Source: CAZAQB01 sp964487155 (GTDB taxonomy: Bacteria; Pseudomonadota; Gammaproteobacteria; Nitrococcales; Nitrococcaceae). From it: a stretch of DNA of 19,607 nucleotides. The stretch is taken from assembly GCA_964487155.1 (NCBI GenBank), contig CAZAQB010000058.1, forward strand, positions 1 to 19,607, written 5' to 3'. This document shows, piece after piece, positions 6,638-13,706 of this stretch. The notes beneath the pieces are model-generated. The model was not told the DNA's origin. It searched no databases and worked only from the letters and a program-made list of their open reading frames with translations. The translations under genes and the position numbers were made by a program. How positions within the stretch are numbered: position 1 is the first letter of the stretch; every line of letters starts with the position of its first letter.

Positions 6638-8248
6638 ATGGAATCCAGGGACAGCGCGCCGGGGGGCGCGCTGGCACGGTCTGTTGCGCGTCTGGAGCGC
6701 GTCTGGGACTGGGGGCGGGCGCGGCCCCACCAGCCGCGCTGGGCCAGCCTTCTGCAGCGCCTGGGGGCGCTGGTGGAGCGCCGTGCCCGGGAGCAGGGAA
6801 ACCACCGGGTGGCCCAGCTGTGCGGCGTGCTCCAGGTGGTGCTGACCCCGGTGCTGGCGGGGCAGGAGGAGCCCACCGGCGAGTTCCGGGCCATCGTCGA
6901 CGATTACGTGCTCGAACTCTGCCTGTGCGCGGGCCGGCCCCAGCGCACCGAGCCGCGCCGTGTCCAGCGCGAACAGAGCGAGCATTCCCTGCTGGCTTTC
7001 GGTCTGGGGAGCGCGGAGGCCTCGGAATTGGCCCGCCGGCTGGAACCCTACGGCTATGCTCTGCGGGTCAGTACCGACCCCGGCGCCCTGGTGGAGGAGG
7101 TCCGCAGCCGCCCGGTGGCCGCCGTGCTCGCCGATCTGGACGCCTGCACCACGACGCAGGAGGTGCGGGGTCTGGCCGAGCGGCTGCGGGTGGCCGCCGG
7201 GGGCTCCCTGCCCCTGATCGGCATCGGCCGTGAGGACACCCTCTCGACGCGACTGCTCACCGCCCGTTGCGGCATGGACGCGCTGCTGGCCCGGCCCCTG
7301 GACTTCTACGGCCTGGTGGATCGGCTTGAGGTGCTGCTGCGCTTCCACGGCCGCCACGCCTACAAGGTGGCCCTGGTGCCCGCCGGGCCCAAGCAGGCGG
7401 CCTACTTCAGCGGCGTGCTGGAGGGCGCCGGCATGGGGGTAACCGTAGTCGAGCGGCCGGATACCCTGCTGGAGTGCCTGGATGAAAACTCTCCCGACCT
7501 GGTGCTCATGGACGTTGACCCGCCAGGGGCCGACGGCGTGGAGCTGGCCGGCGCCATCCGCCAGATGCCGCGCTACTCGGCGACCGGCATCGTGCTGATG
7601 GGCGTGGCAGCGGCCGTGGGCCGGCGTCTGGACTACCGCGACTACGGCGGTGACGACTTCCTGATGAAGCCGGTGGCCGCCGATGAGTTGATCCGGGTGG
7701 TCACGGCCCGGGCCCGGCGGGCCCGCGCCATGCAGGCCATGACCGGCACCGACGCGCTGACCGGGCTGCTCACCCAGTCGCGCATCAAGGAGGAACTCGG
7801 CAAGGAACTGGCCCGCGCCGCCCGGCGCGGCGCGCCCCTGGCGGTCGCCATGATCGATATCGACGGCTTCAAGGGGGTCAACGACACCCATGGCCACCCA
7901 GTGGGGGATCAGGTAATCCGCAGCCTGGCCCGGCTGCTGGTGCAGCGTCTGCGCGGCAGCGACTACATCGGCCGCTACGGCGGCGAGGAGTTCGTGGTGG
8001 TGATGCCCGATGCTCGGTTGCAGGATGCGCGGCGGGCCGTTGAAGAGGTGCGCGAGCGCTTCGCCACCATGAACCACGGTGCCGCCCGGGGAGAGTTCCG
8101 GGTCACCTTCAGCGCCGGCATTGCCGGCTACCCGGACATCACCCGGCCGCTGCGCCTGGTGCTGGCTGCCGACCGCGCCCTGTACGCCGCCAAGCGGGCC
8201 GGCCGGAATCGGGTGGTGGTGGCGAAAGTGGGCCAGCAGGCCGCCTGA
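6638..8248 (+). CDS. Diguanylate cyclase with two receiver-like domains and GGDEF domain
   Basis: A 536-residue cytoplasmic protein in a PleD-like order. Residues 1-115 form a helical region I do not recognise. A first receiver-like domain spans about 117-235, a second about 243-357, and the GGDEF domain about 370-530. The active site is GGEEF at 448-452, so it should make cyclic-di-GMP from two GTP. The inhibitory site RGSD (439-442) lies five residues before it, so product inhibition is expected. The second receiver keeps Asp292 and Lys344 but lacks the acidic pair after strand 1 (VALVPAGPK), and the first has Arg where the Lys should be, so both may be pseudo-receivers. The ATG follows a purine-rich GAGGGGGTGG. 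An EF-G paralogue follows 95 bp downstream. Confidence 0.92.
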   Translation: MESRDSAPGGALARSVARLERVWDWGRARPHQPRWASLLQRLGALVERRAREQGNHRVAQLCGVLQVVLTPVLAGQEEPTGEFRAIVDDYVLELCLCAGRPQRTEPRRVQREQSEHSLLAFGLGSAEASELARRLEPYGYALRVSTDPGALVEEVRSRPVAAVLADLDACTTTQEVRGLAERLRVAAGGSLPLIGIGREDTLSTRLLTARCGMDALLARPLDFYGLVDRLEVLLRFHGRHAYKVALVPAGPKQAAYFSGVLEGAGMGVTVVERPDTLLECLDENSPDLVLMDVDPPGADGVELAGAIRQMPRYSATGIVLMGVAAAVGRRLDYRDYGGDDFLMKPVAADELIRVVTARARRARAMQAMTGTDALTGLLTQSRIKEELGKELARAARRGAPLAVAMIDIDGFKGVNDTHGHPVGDQVIRSLARLLVQRLRGSDYIGRYGGEEFVVVMPDARLQDARRAVEEVRERFATMNHGAARGEFRVTFSAGIAGYPDITRPLRLVLAADRALYAAKRAGRNRVVVAKVGQQAA

Positions 8249-8343
8249 CGCCCTCCGCCGGGAGACGGCGCACCGGCCCAAAGCCGACTACGCTTGGGAG
8301 GCGCTGATCGATTCCTCGCCGCCGGGCTGCTGGAGGCTGCGCC

Positions 8344-10386
8344 GTGTCCGAGCATTCCCCCGAGAGCGTTCGCAACATCGCCCTCGCCGGTCCCAGCGGG
8401 GCCGGCAAGACCACCCTCACTGAAAGCCTGCTGGCGGCGGCCGGGATGCTCGCCAGCGCCGGCAGCGTGGAGAAGGGCAACACGGTGGCCGACGCCGACC
8501 CCCAGGAGCGGGCGTTCGGCCATTCGCTGGCGGCGTCGGTGGTGGGGCTCACGTGGCGCGATTGCAACGTCAACCTGATCGACACGCCGGGCCTGCCCGA
8601 CTTCCTCGGTGCCGCGCTGGCGGTGCTGCCGGCGGTGGAGACCGTGGCCGTGGTGGCGAACGCGGCCACCGGCCTGGAGGCCGGCGCCCGGCGCATGCTG
8701 GACTGGGCAGCCGAGCGCGGTCTGTGCCGGATTGTGATCGTCAACCGCATCGACGCCGAGGGTGCCGACCTGGCGGGGTTGCTGGAGAGCCTGCGGGAGA
8801 CGGTCGGGCCGGAATGCCTGGCCCTGAACCTGCCCGCCGAAGGCGCCAGCCGGGTGGCGGACTGCTTCTTCCAGCCCGGCGGCGAGTCCGACTTCGCCTC
8901 GGTGGCGCAGGTGCACGAGCAGCTGGTGGACCAGGTGGTGGAGCTCGACGAGGAGCTCATGGCCGTCTACCTGGAGCAGGGCGAGGAGCTGGATCCGGAG
9001 CAGCTCCACGAGCCCTTCGAGGCGGCCCTGCGGGAGGGGCACCTGGTGCCGGTCTGCTTCACCTCGGCGCGCACCGGCGCCGGCGTTGCGGAGCTGCTCG
9101 ACGTGCTGGTGCGGCTGATGCCCAACCCGTCCGAGGGCAACCCGCCGCCGTTCCTGAGGGAGACCGAAGACGGGGCGGAGCCGTTCCGGGCGGTGCCGGA
9201 CCCGGCGCGCCACGCCATCGCCCATGTGGTGAAGGTGGAGCACGACCCCTACGCTGGCAAGCTGGCGGTATTCCGGGTGCACCAGGGGACCATCACCCGG
9301 GACAGCCGCCTCTACGTGGGCGATGCCCGCAAGGCTTTCAAGGTGAACTCGCTGTTGCGCCTGCAGGGCGCAGAGCGCCTGGAGGTGGAGCGCTGTGTGC
9401 CCGGCGACATCGGCGCCGTGGCCCGGGTGGACGAAATCCACTTCGATGCCGTGCTGCACGACTCCCACGACGAGGATCACATTCACCTGCGCCCGGTCAG
9501 CCTGCCGCCGCCGGTGTTCGGCCTGGCCCTGGCGGCGACCCGCCACTCCGACGAGCAGCGCCTGCCCGAGGTGCTGGCGCGGCTGGTGGAGGAGGATCCC
9601 GGCCTGCGCCTGGAGCAGGGCAGCCGCCATCAGACCGTGCTCCGGGGCCTGGGGGAACTGCACCTGCGCATGGTGCTGGAGAAGCTGCGCGAGCGCTACG
9701 GCATCGAGGTGGAGACCCAGCCGCCGGCGGTGCCCTACCGGGAGGCCATCACGGCCGCCGCCGAGGGCCACTACCGGCACAAGAAACAGACCGGTGGCGC
9801 CGGCCAGTTCGGCGAAGTGTTCCTGAGGGTGGAGCCCCTGGCCCGGGGTGCCGGCTTCGAGTTCCAGGACGAGATCCGCGGCGGCACTATCCCCGCCTCA
9901 CTGCTGCCGGCGGTGGAGAAGGGCGTGCGCCAGGCACTGGAGCGCGGCGCCGTGGCCGGCTTCCCCTTGCAGGACGTCCGCGTCACGGTCTACGACGGCA
10001 AGACCCACCCGGTGGACTCCAAGGAGATCGCCTTCGTCATCGCCGGGCGCAAGGCGTTCCTGGACGCCGTGTCCAAGGCCCGGCCCCGGTTGCTGGAGCC
10101 CCTGGTGAGCGTGAACATCGATGCCCCCAGCGCCGCCATGGGCGAGATCAGCGGCGATCTCGCCGGGCGCCGGGGCCGCATCCAGGACACCCGCACCAGC
10201 GGCGACCGGGTGGCCATCCAGGCCCTGGCGCCGATGGCGGAGCTGGACGACTACGCCAGCCGGCTGAAGGCGCTGACCGGCGGCGAGGCCAGCTATCAGG
10301 TGGAGTTCGCCCGCTACGACTTCGCCCCGGAGACGGTGCAGCGCCAGCTCACCGAGAGCTTCAAGCCCCAGGAGGAGGACGCCTGA
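8344..10386 (+). CDS. Elongation factor G-like translational GTPase
   Basis: A 680-residue EF-G paralogue with the full domain order: GTPase, beta-barrel, and C-terminal domains III to V (domain IV from about residue 465, containing GGAGQFGEV). The P-loop is GPSGAGKT (16-23) and the guanine-specificity motif is NRID (134-137). Two departures from canonical EF-G stand out: the switch I motif is ERAFGHSL instead of ERGITI-type, and switch II is DTPGLPDF (80-87), with Leu84 where EF-G has the catalytic His. GTP hydrolysis may be slow or depend on another residue. This resembles the non-essential EF-G-like (FusA2-type) group rather than the housekeeping factor. The GTG start has GGAGG about 9 bases upstream. 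It is not beside rpsL/rpsG/tuf, consistent with a paralogue. Confidence 0.9.
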   Translation: MSEHSPESVRNIALAGPSGAGKTTLTESLLAAAGMLASAGSVEKGNTVADADPQERAFGHSLAASVVGLTWRDCNVNLIDTPGLPDFLGAALAVLPAVETVAVVANAATGLEAGARRMLDWAAERGLCRIVIVNRIDAEGADLAGLLESLRETVGPECLALNLPAEGASRVADCFFQPGGESDFASVAQVHEQLVDQVVELDEELMAVYLEQGEELDPEQLHEPFEAALREGHLVPVCFTSARTGAGVAELLDVLVRLMPNPSEGNPPPFLRETEDGAEPFRAVPDPARHAIAHVVKVEHDPYAGKLAVFRVHQGTITRDSRLYVGDARKAFKVNSLLRLQGAERLEVERCVPGDIGAVARVDEIHFDAVLHDSHDEDHIHLRPVSLPPPVFGLALAATRHSDEQRLPEVLARLVEEDPGLRLEQGSRHQTVLRGLGELHLRMVLEKLRERYGIEVETQPPAVPYREAITAAAEGHYRHKKQTGGAGQFGEVFLRVEPLARGAGFEFQDEIRGGTIPASLLPAVEKGVRQALERGAVAGFPLQDVRVTVYDGKTHPVDSKEIAFVIAGRKAFLDAVSKARPRLLEPLVSVNIDAPSAAMGEISGDLAGRRGRIQDTRTSGDRVAIQALAPMAELDDYASRLKALTGGEASYQVEFARYDFAPETVQRQLTESFKPQEEDA

Positions 10387-10450
10387 GCCGGCAGGCCGAG
10401 ATGCGTGGCGTTGCTTCGTTGATTGGTAAACCGGGCCGGGTGGCGCACGG

Positions 10451-10478
10451 ATCATCAAATCACCGAATCAACTGATGA
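10451..10478. repeat. Degenerate heptamer repeat
   Basis: Successive 7-mers ATCATCA, AATCACC, GAATCAA, CTGATGA are variants of an (A/G)ATCAnn unit. A similar stretch (GATTCAC, CGATCAA, CGAATCA) lies at about 18999-19019. This is a short, decayed direct-repeat tract in the spacer after the EF-G-like gene. Confidence 0.35.
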
Positions 10479-10514
10479 CCCAGTCCAGTTCCCGGCACCG
10501 CCTTGGATGCCGCC

Positions 10515-10650
10515 CCCGTAGACCCACGTTGCGAAGAAACGTGGGGGCCGGCCTGTAAATCGCCGAGGCGGTAGTCCTCAGGCCCGTACCCGGCCCCACC
10601 CCGAAGCACGATGGCACGTTTCTTCGCAACGTGCCCTACGGCGGGCAGCG
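10515..10650. repeat. Paired-hairpin repeat family C, copy 3
   Basis: Inverted pair of stem-loops: CCCACGTT, loop GCGAAGA, AACGTGGG (10523-10545) and GGCACGTT, loop TCTTCGC, AACGTGCC (10613-10635). Compared with the copy at 5587-5740 the whole element is reversed and both loops carry A/T where that copy has G/C, so the loops stay complementary. It fills most of the spacer between the convergent EF-G-like and zapG genes. Confidence 0.78.
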
Positions 10651-10687
10651 GCAGAATCAAGGCAGCTCATGATAGATGCCGCAGAAC

Positions 10688-10727
10688 GCGTAGGCTGGGA
10701 TGGAGCGAGCCTAATCCCAGCATCCGA
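10688..10727. repeat. REP-like hairpin downstream of zapG
   Basis: GCTGGGAT (10694-10701) pairs with ATCCCAGC (10714-10721) across 12 bases, within GCGTAGGCTGGGATGG. This is a REP-like palindrome different from those at 1113 and 16915. It lies just past the 3' end of zapG and between convergent genes, so it could act as a 3' end stabiliser or weak terminator. Confidence 0.6.
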
Positions 10728-10747
10728 AGCCGCCGGCAGACTGCGGA

Positions 10748-11380
10748 TCAATCCCCCCGCCGGATGGGCTGCTCCTGGCTTGCCAGTTCCTCCTCCGCGC
10801 TCGGCGCGGCCGCCCGGGTTTCCTCCGGCTCGGCCGGCGGCTCGCCCGCCTCCGCTGCCTCAGCGCCTGGCTGTTCATCGGCGGCCTGGGGCCGGGGTTC
10901 CTCCGCCGGAGTGTGGGCCTCCTCGATCTCCCGGGCTGCCTCCGCTGGCGATTCTTCGGGCGGCGGCGGAGTCTCTTCGGACGAGGCCGCGCCGGCTGGC
11001 GCCGCTGCCGCCGCCTCGGCGGTGGCCTCCTCCGGCGCGGGGGCCTCCTCCGGGGTGGGAGCGGCCAGCTGGCGATTGGCCCGGCGCAGCAGTTCCCGGG
11101 CCTCGTCGTCGGAGTAGCCCATGCGCCGGGCGCTCTCGGCGAAGTGGCCGAACAGAGCCCGGTAGTCCCGGGCCAGCTCGCCGAACAGCCGGGCACTCTC
11201 CTCGAAGTGATGGTCGACGCTCTCCCGGACGTTGTTCAGCTCGCCGCGGGCGTCGTCCAGTTGCTGCTCCACCTGCCGGAAACGGCCCTCCCGGGGTGCA
11301 CTCAGGCGCCCGGCAATGAAGCCCAGGACCAGGGCTCCCACGGCGAACACAACAACAAGCATCCACATCTCTGGCGGCAT
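10748..11380 (-). CDS. zapG: ZapG/YhcB family (DUF1043) inner-membrane protein
   Basis: A 210-residue protein with the ZapG/YhcB layout: one N-terminal membrane helix (about residues 5-24, ending in AGRLSAPRE), a coiled-coil region (about 32-60) and the conserved DUF1043 block around HFEESARLFGELARDYRALFGHFAE in two parts (about 57-82). The family is characteristic of gammaproteobacteria and is implicated in cell division and envelope growth, acting with Z-ring and cell-wall synthesis proteins at the inner membrane. From about residue 105 the sequence is a low-complexity Ala/Pro/Glu-rich acidic tail, which makes it longer than the roughly 130-residue Escherichia protein. The start is preceded by AAGGAGA about 10 bases upstream. 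The gene is transcribed alone. Confidence 0.88.
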   Translation of the reverse strand: MPPEMWMLVVVFAVGALVLGFIAGRLSAPREGRFRQVEQQLDDARGELNNVRESVDHHFEESARLFGELARDYRALFGHFAESARRMGYSDDEARELLRRANRQLAAPTPEEAPAPEEATAEAAAAAPAGAASSEETPPPPEESPAEAAREIEEAHTPAEEPRPQAADEQPGAEAAEAGEPPAEPEETRAAAPSAEEELASQEQPIRRGD

Positions 11381-11546
11381 GGCTCACGGTCTCCTTAGGT
11401 GGCGCGGCTGCAGACGTCGAAATGGTTCGGAACACGGGCGTCCCGCCTGATCCCGGCCCGTGGGGCGCGGGATCCCAGACTCACAACCCGGGGCCTGGGG
11501 CGGCGGTGGCCCCCGCCGCCCGCCCAATGGTCTCCACAAAGGCTAG

Positions 11547-11707
11547 CAGCCTGTCGGACTTAGGGATGATCTACTGCGGCGGCGGCAAACGGGGCTCTTT
11601 TTCCGCTCCTTTTCGTCAAATAGCACCCACTATTCTCCTCAAATGAGCGAAAAAACCGCCTCCGTTTCCCACTCGCCTCGCTACGATCCCCTAAGTCCGA
11701 CAGGCTG
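11547..11707. mobile_element. MITE family B, copy 1 (161 bp)
   Basis: Ends in inverted copies of CAGCCTGTCGGACTTAG and is flanked by CTAG at 11543-11546 and 11708-11711. An inverted copy lies at 13533-13693. It is AT-richer than neighbouring DNA. Read on the minus strand, the core has GAGGAG, a GTG, three more codons and a stop, as if left from the start of a transposase gene. It ends 25 bases before the DUF4202 stop codon. The 160 bases between it and zapG contain nothing I recognise beyond the zapG 5' region. Confidence 0.84.
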
Positions 11708-11735
11708 CTAGCAGCAACCCATCACCGAGGCGGGC

Positions 11736-12359
11736 TCAGCGCTCCCCGGCCACGGCCTGCTCCACCAGTGCCCGCACCGGCGCCGGCAGGTCCAGGCCCA
11801 GCGCCGCCGCGCGGCCGTCGTCGGACATCTTGGCCCAGGTGCGGCGCAGGATATGCAGGTGTTTCGCCGCGTCGAAGTGGGCGGCGGCACCCTGGGTGAA
11901 GTCCGCCAGGTAGTGGCGCAGGAACACCAGGCAGGCCACGTCCTCCAGGGTCTGCACCTCCGGGTCGGACTTGAGGCCTTCCTTGCGCAGCAGGGTGCTT
12001 ACCCGCTCGATCTCGGGTTCAGCGTAGCCCAGGCGGGCCATCAGCTCGCCGGTGAGCCGTGCGTGGTAGGCCGCCAGGTCCCGGCGCCAGCGGTGGTAGC
12101 CCTGGCGGCCTTGCGGGTAGTCGCTGCGCGGGATGTCCCAGCGGCGGATGTGCTGGGCCCGCACCGCAGCCTGCAGCGACTCGCCGGCTTGCGGCCGGAA
12201 GCCTCGCAGGGTTTCGCTCATGCGCCGCCCATAGAGCAGCGCCCGGGGCGCCTGCCCACCGTGGCCGTCGGGCTCGGTGACCGGATCCTGGGCGTTCTCC
12301 CGGTCTATGGCGGCGAGCAGCGCCTCCAGGCGCGGGTTGGAACTTGGATGCGACGGCAT
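11736..12359 (-). CDS. DUF4202 domain-containing protein
   Basis: A 207-residue soluble protein covering the whole DUF4202 domain, whose function is not established. Recognisable blocks are YGRRMSETL (about residue 43), ARAQHIRRWDIPRSDYP (about 65-81), GYHRWRRDL, LLRKEGLKSDPEVQTLEDVACLVF in two parts (about 125-149) and ILRRTWAKMS near the end. The repeated His and Asp within helical segments (AQHIRRW, YHARL, EDVACLVFLRHYLADF) are reminiscent of metal-binding HD-type helices, but this is only a visual impression. The ATG at 12359 is chosen because family similarity starts soon after it. The open frame extends further upstream without conserved sequence. It is the last gene of the MITE-bracketed cassette. 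Confidence 0.88.
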   Translation of the reverse strand: MPSHPSSNPRLEALLAAIDRENAQDPVTEPDGHGGQAPRALLYGRRMSETLRGFRPQAGESLQAAVRAQHIRRWDIPRSDYPQGRQGYHRWRRDLAAYHARLTGELMARLGYAEPEIERVSTLLRKEGLKSDPEVQTLEDVACLVFLRHYLADFTQGAAAHFDAAKHLHILRRTWAKMSDDGRAAALGLDLPAPVRALVEQAVAGER

Positions 12360-12420
12360 GCTGCCAAGCATACCGGCTTCGGGGCGGTGCTGCTTCCTCT
12401 CCCCGTCCCGAAACAAGGGA

Positions 12421-12440
12421 GGGCCCGCAAGAGCGGGCCC
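12421..12440 (-). terminator. GC-rich hairpin after the DUF2892 gene
   Basis: GGGCCCGC (12421-12428), loop AAGA, GCGGGCCC (12433-12440) is a perfect 8-bp stem. On the minus strand it is followed by TCCCTTGTTTC, a poor but present T-rich stretch. It lies about 45 bases after the DUF2892 stop and before the DUF4202 start, so it probably separates the two transcripts. Confidence 0.6.
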
Positions 12441-12484
12441 CTGAAGCTGCCGGCGTTGCGGCGGCGGCGGGATGCCGCCTGGCG

Positions 12485-12682
12485 TCAGGCGGCCTGCCTG
12501 TTCGCCGGGCAGGTCTTGATGCCGAACAGGCTGTACGCGGGGCACCAGGACACCGCGGCGGTGGCCAGGGGCACCACGCCGATCCAGGCCCAGACGGGGC
12601 CGCCGGTCAGCGCCCAGGCGATCAGGGCGATACCCGCCAGCGCGCGCAGGATGCGGTCAATCATTCCGACGTTCTTGGTCAT
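12485..12682 (-). CDS. DUF2892 (YgaP-type transmembrane domain) protein
   Basis: A 65-residue membrane protein of the DUF2892 family: MTKNVGMIDRILRALAG, then two hydrophobic segments (about 13-26 and 29-45), and the family ending WCPAYSLFGIKTCP. Cys47 and Cys58 in that ending are conserved in the family. The same domain forms the membrane part of the rhodanese YgaP, so a link to sulfur or persulfide handling is suggested by family. A good Shine-Dalgarno (GGAGG) precedes the ATG by five bases. It lies 110 bp downstream of the Crp/Fnr regulator gene on the same strand and has its own promoter and operator-like elements in that gap. Confidence 0.92.
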   Translation of the reverse strand: MTKNVGMIDRILRALAGIALIAWALTGGPVWAWIGVVPLATAAVSWCPAYSLFGIKTCPANRQAA

Positions 12683-12729
12683 GTCAGCCTCCGAATTCGT
12701 GGGGGGTCCGTGGGTGATCCACGGGGCCT

Positions 12730-12770
12730 ACGATATTCGCCGGCCACGGGGGCTTCCGTAACAAAGTCAC
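12730..12770 (-). promoter_or_regulatory. Candidate Crp/Fnr-type operator and promoter for the DUF2892 gene
   Basis: On the plus strand GTAAC (12758-12762), AAA, GTCAC (12766-12770) forms an inverted repeat, matching at four of five positions per arm. On the minus strand a -10-like TATCGT occupies 12735-12730, which would place the transcription start at about 12723 and the repeat centre at about -41. This is the class II activator position used by Crp/Fnr proteins. No -35 consensus is present, as expected for an activated promoter. The half-site differs from the classical CRP and FNR sites. Confidence 0.5.
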
Positions 12771-12792
12771 AGGCGGCTCGGGCGGGCCGGGT

Positions 12793-13479
12793 TTACAGGC
12801 CCTCACGGCGGGCCAGCTGTTCCAGGGCGGCGGCGTCGGCCACCTCCACCCGGCCCCGGCCCAGGCGCACCCAGCCGCGGCGCTCGAATTCCTTGAGCTG
12901 GCGGCTGATGACCTCGCGGGCCGTTCCCAGCTCGGCGCTGAGCTGTTCGTGGGTGAGTTCCACCACGCCGCCCTGGCCGCCGGCCTGGCGCACCAGCAGC
13001 CGGGCGAGGCGCAGGTCCACGCGCCGGAAGGCCACTTCCTCCACCAGCAGGATCAGGTCGCTGATGCGCCGGCCGTGGCCCCGAAAGATGAAGTTGCGGA
13101 AGCCCTCGGACTCGGCCAGCGCCCGGCGGAAAGCCGGCGCCGGCAGGGCGACCGCACGCACGTCGGTCTCCGCGACCGCCTCGGCATGGTAGGGCTCCCG
13201 GCCCAGCAGGCAGGAGGTGGTGAGCACGCAGTCCTCACCGGACTCCACCCGGTAGAGTACGATCTCCCGGCCGCTCTCGGAGACCTTCTGCACCCGCACC
13301 GAACCCTCCAGCACCAGCAGATAGGCCCGGCAGCCCTCGCCCTCGTGGAACACCCGCGCGCCCCGCGGCAGGTCCACGGTGTGGGCCTGGGCGAGCAGCC
13401 GGCGCACGCCTTGGTCCTCCAGCGCGGCCAGCTCGGGCAGGCGCTGCAGCCAGTGAGGAGGCTCGGTGGGTGTGGCCAT
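12793..13479 (-). CDS. Crp/Fnr family transcriptional regulator
   Basis: A 228-residue regulator with an N-terminal cyclic-nucleotide-binding-like beta domain (about 15-125), a long dimerisation helix (about 127-150) and a C-terminal winged helix-turn-helix. The recognition region is LTHEQLSAELGTAREVISRQL (about 175-195, written here as one short motif group of the usual CRP/FNR form E..[ST].[ED].[IV]S[RK]). There is no N-terminal Cys cluster as in FNR, and the cAMP-binding Arg-Ser/Thr pattern is not seen. Instead GEDCVLTTSCLLG places Cys84 and Cys90 in the effector domain, with Cys50 also present, which suggests thiol or redox sensing. The ATG fits the family length. The next gene on the strand is DUF2892, a likely target. 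Confidence 0.93.
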   Translation of the reverse strand: MATPTEPPHWLQRLPELAALEDQGVRRLLAQAHTVDLPRGARVFHEGEGCRAYLLVLEGSVRVQKVSESGREIVLYRVESGEDCVLTTSCLLGREPYHAEAVAETDVRAVALPAPAFRRALAESEGFRNFIFRGHGRRISDLILLVEEVAFRRVDLRLARLLVRQAGGQGGVVELTHEQLSAELGTAREVISRQLKEFERRGWVRLGRGRVEVADAAALEQLARREGL

Positions 13480-13532
13480 GGAGCGGTGCCCCTGTATCGC
13501 CGGTCGCAGTCCGCGATCAGCTTACATCCTCG

Positions 13533-13693
13533 CAGCCTGTCGGACTTAGGGGATCGTAGCGAGGCGAGTGGGAAACGGAGGCGGTTTTTTCGCTCATTTG
13601 AGGAGAATAGTGGGTGCTATTTGACGAAAAGGAGCGGAAAAAGAGCCCCGTTTGCCGCCGCCGCAGTAGATCATGCCTAAGTCCGACAGGCTG
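13533..13693. mobile_element. MITE family B, copy 2 (161 bp)
   Basis: Inverted copy of the element at 11547-11707, with CAGCCTGTCGGACTTAG ends. The right flank is CTAG (13694-13697) and the left flank is CTCG (13529-13532), a target duplication with one substitution. On the plus strand it carries GAGGAG followed by GTGGGTGCTATTTGA at 13610-13624. It sits 50 bases upstream of the Crp/Fnr start codon and 10 bases before the patatin gene's stop codon, and may carry part of the promoter region for the former. Confidence 0.84.
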
Positions 13694-13706
13694 CTAGCCG
13701 CCCGGC

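Noticed and set aside
8553..10475. A 640-codon open frame overlapping the EF-G-like gene
   Set aside because: Composition is Gly/Arg/Pro-rich with no motifs, while the overlapping frame encodes all EF-G domains. The same holds for the long frames overlapping ctaA (3812-5389), the patatin gene (13716-15128) and aspS (17493-18974).
11543..13697. Composite transposon made of two MITE B copies
   Set aside because: Each copy has its own CTAG or near-CTAG flanks, and CTAG is the preferred target, so the flanks cannot show that the interval moved as a unit. Independent insertion is simpler.
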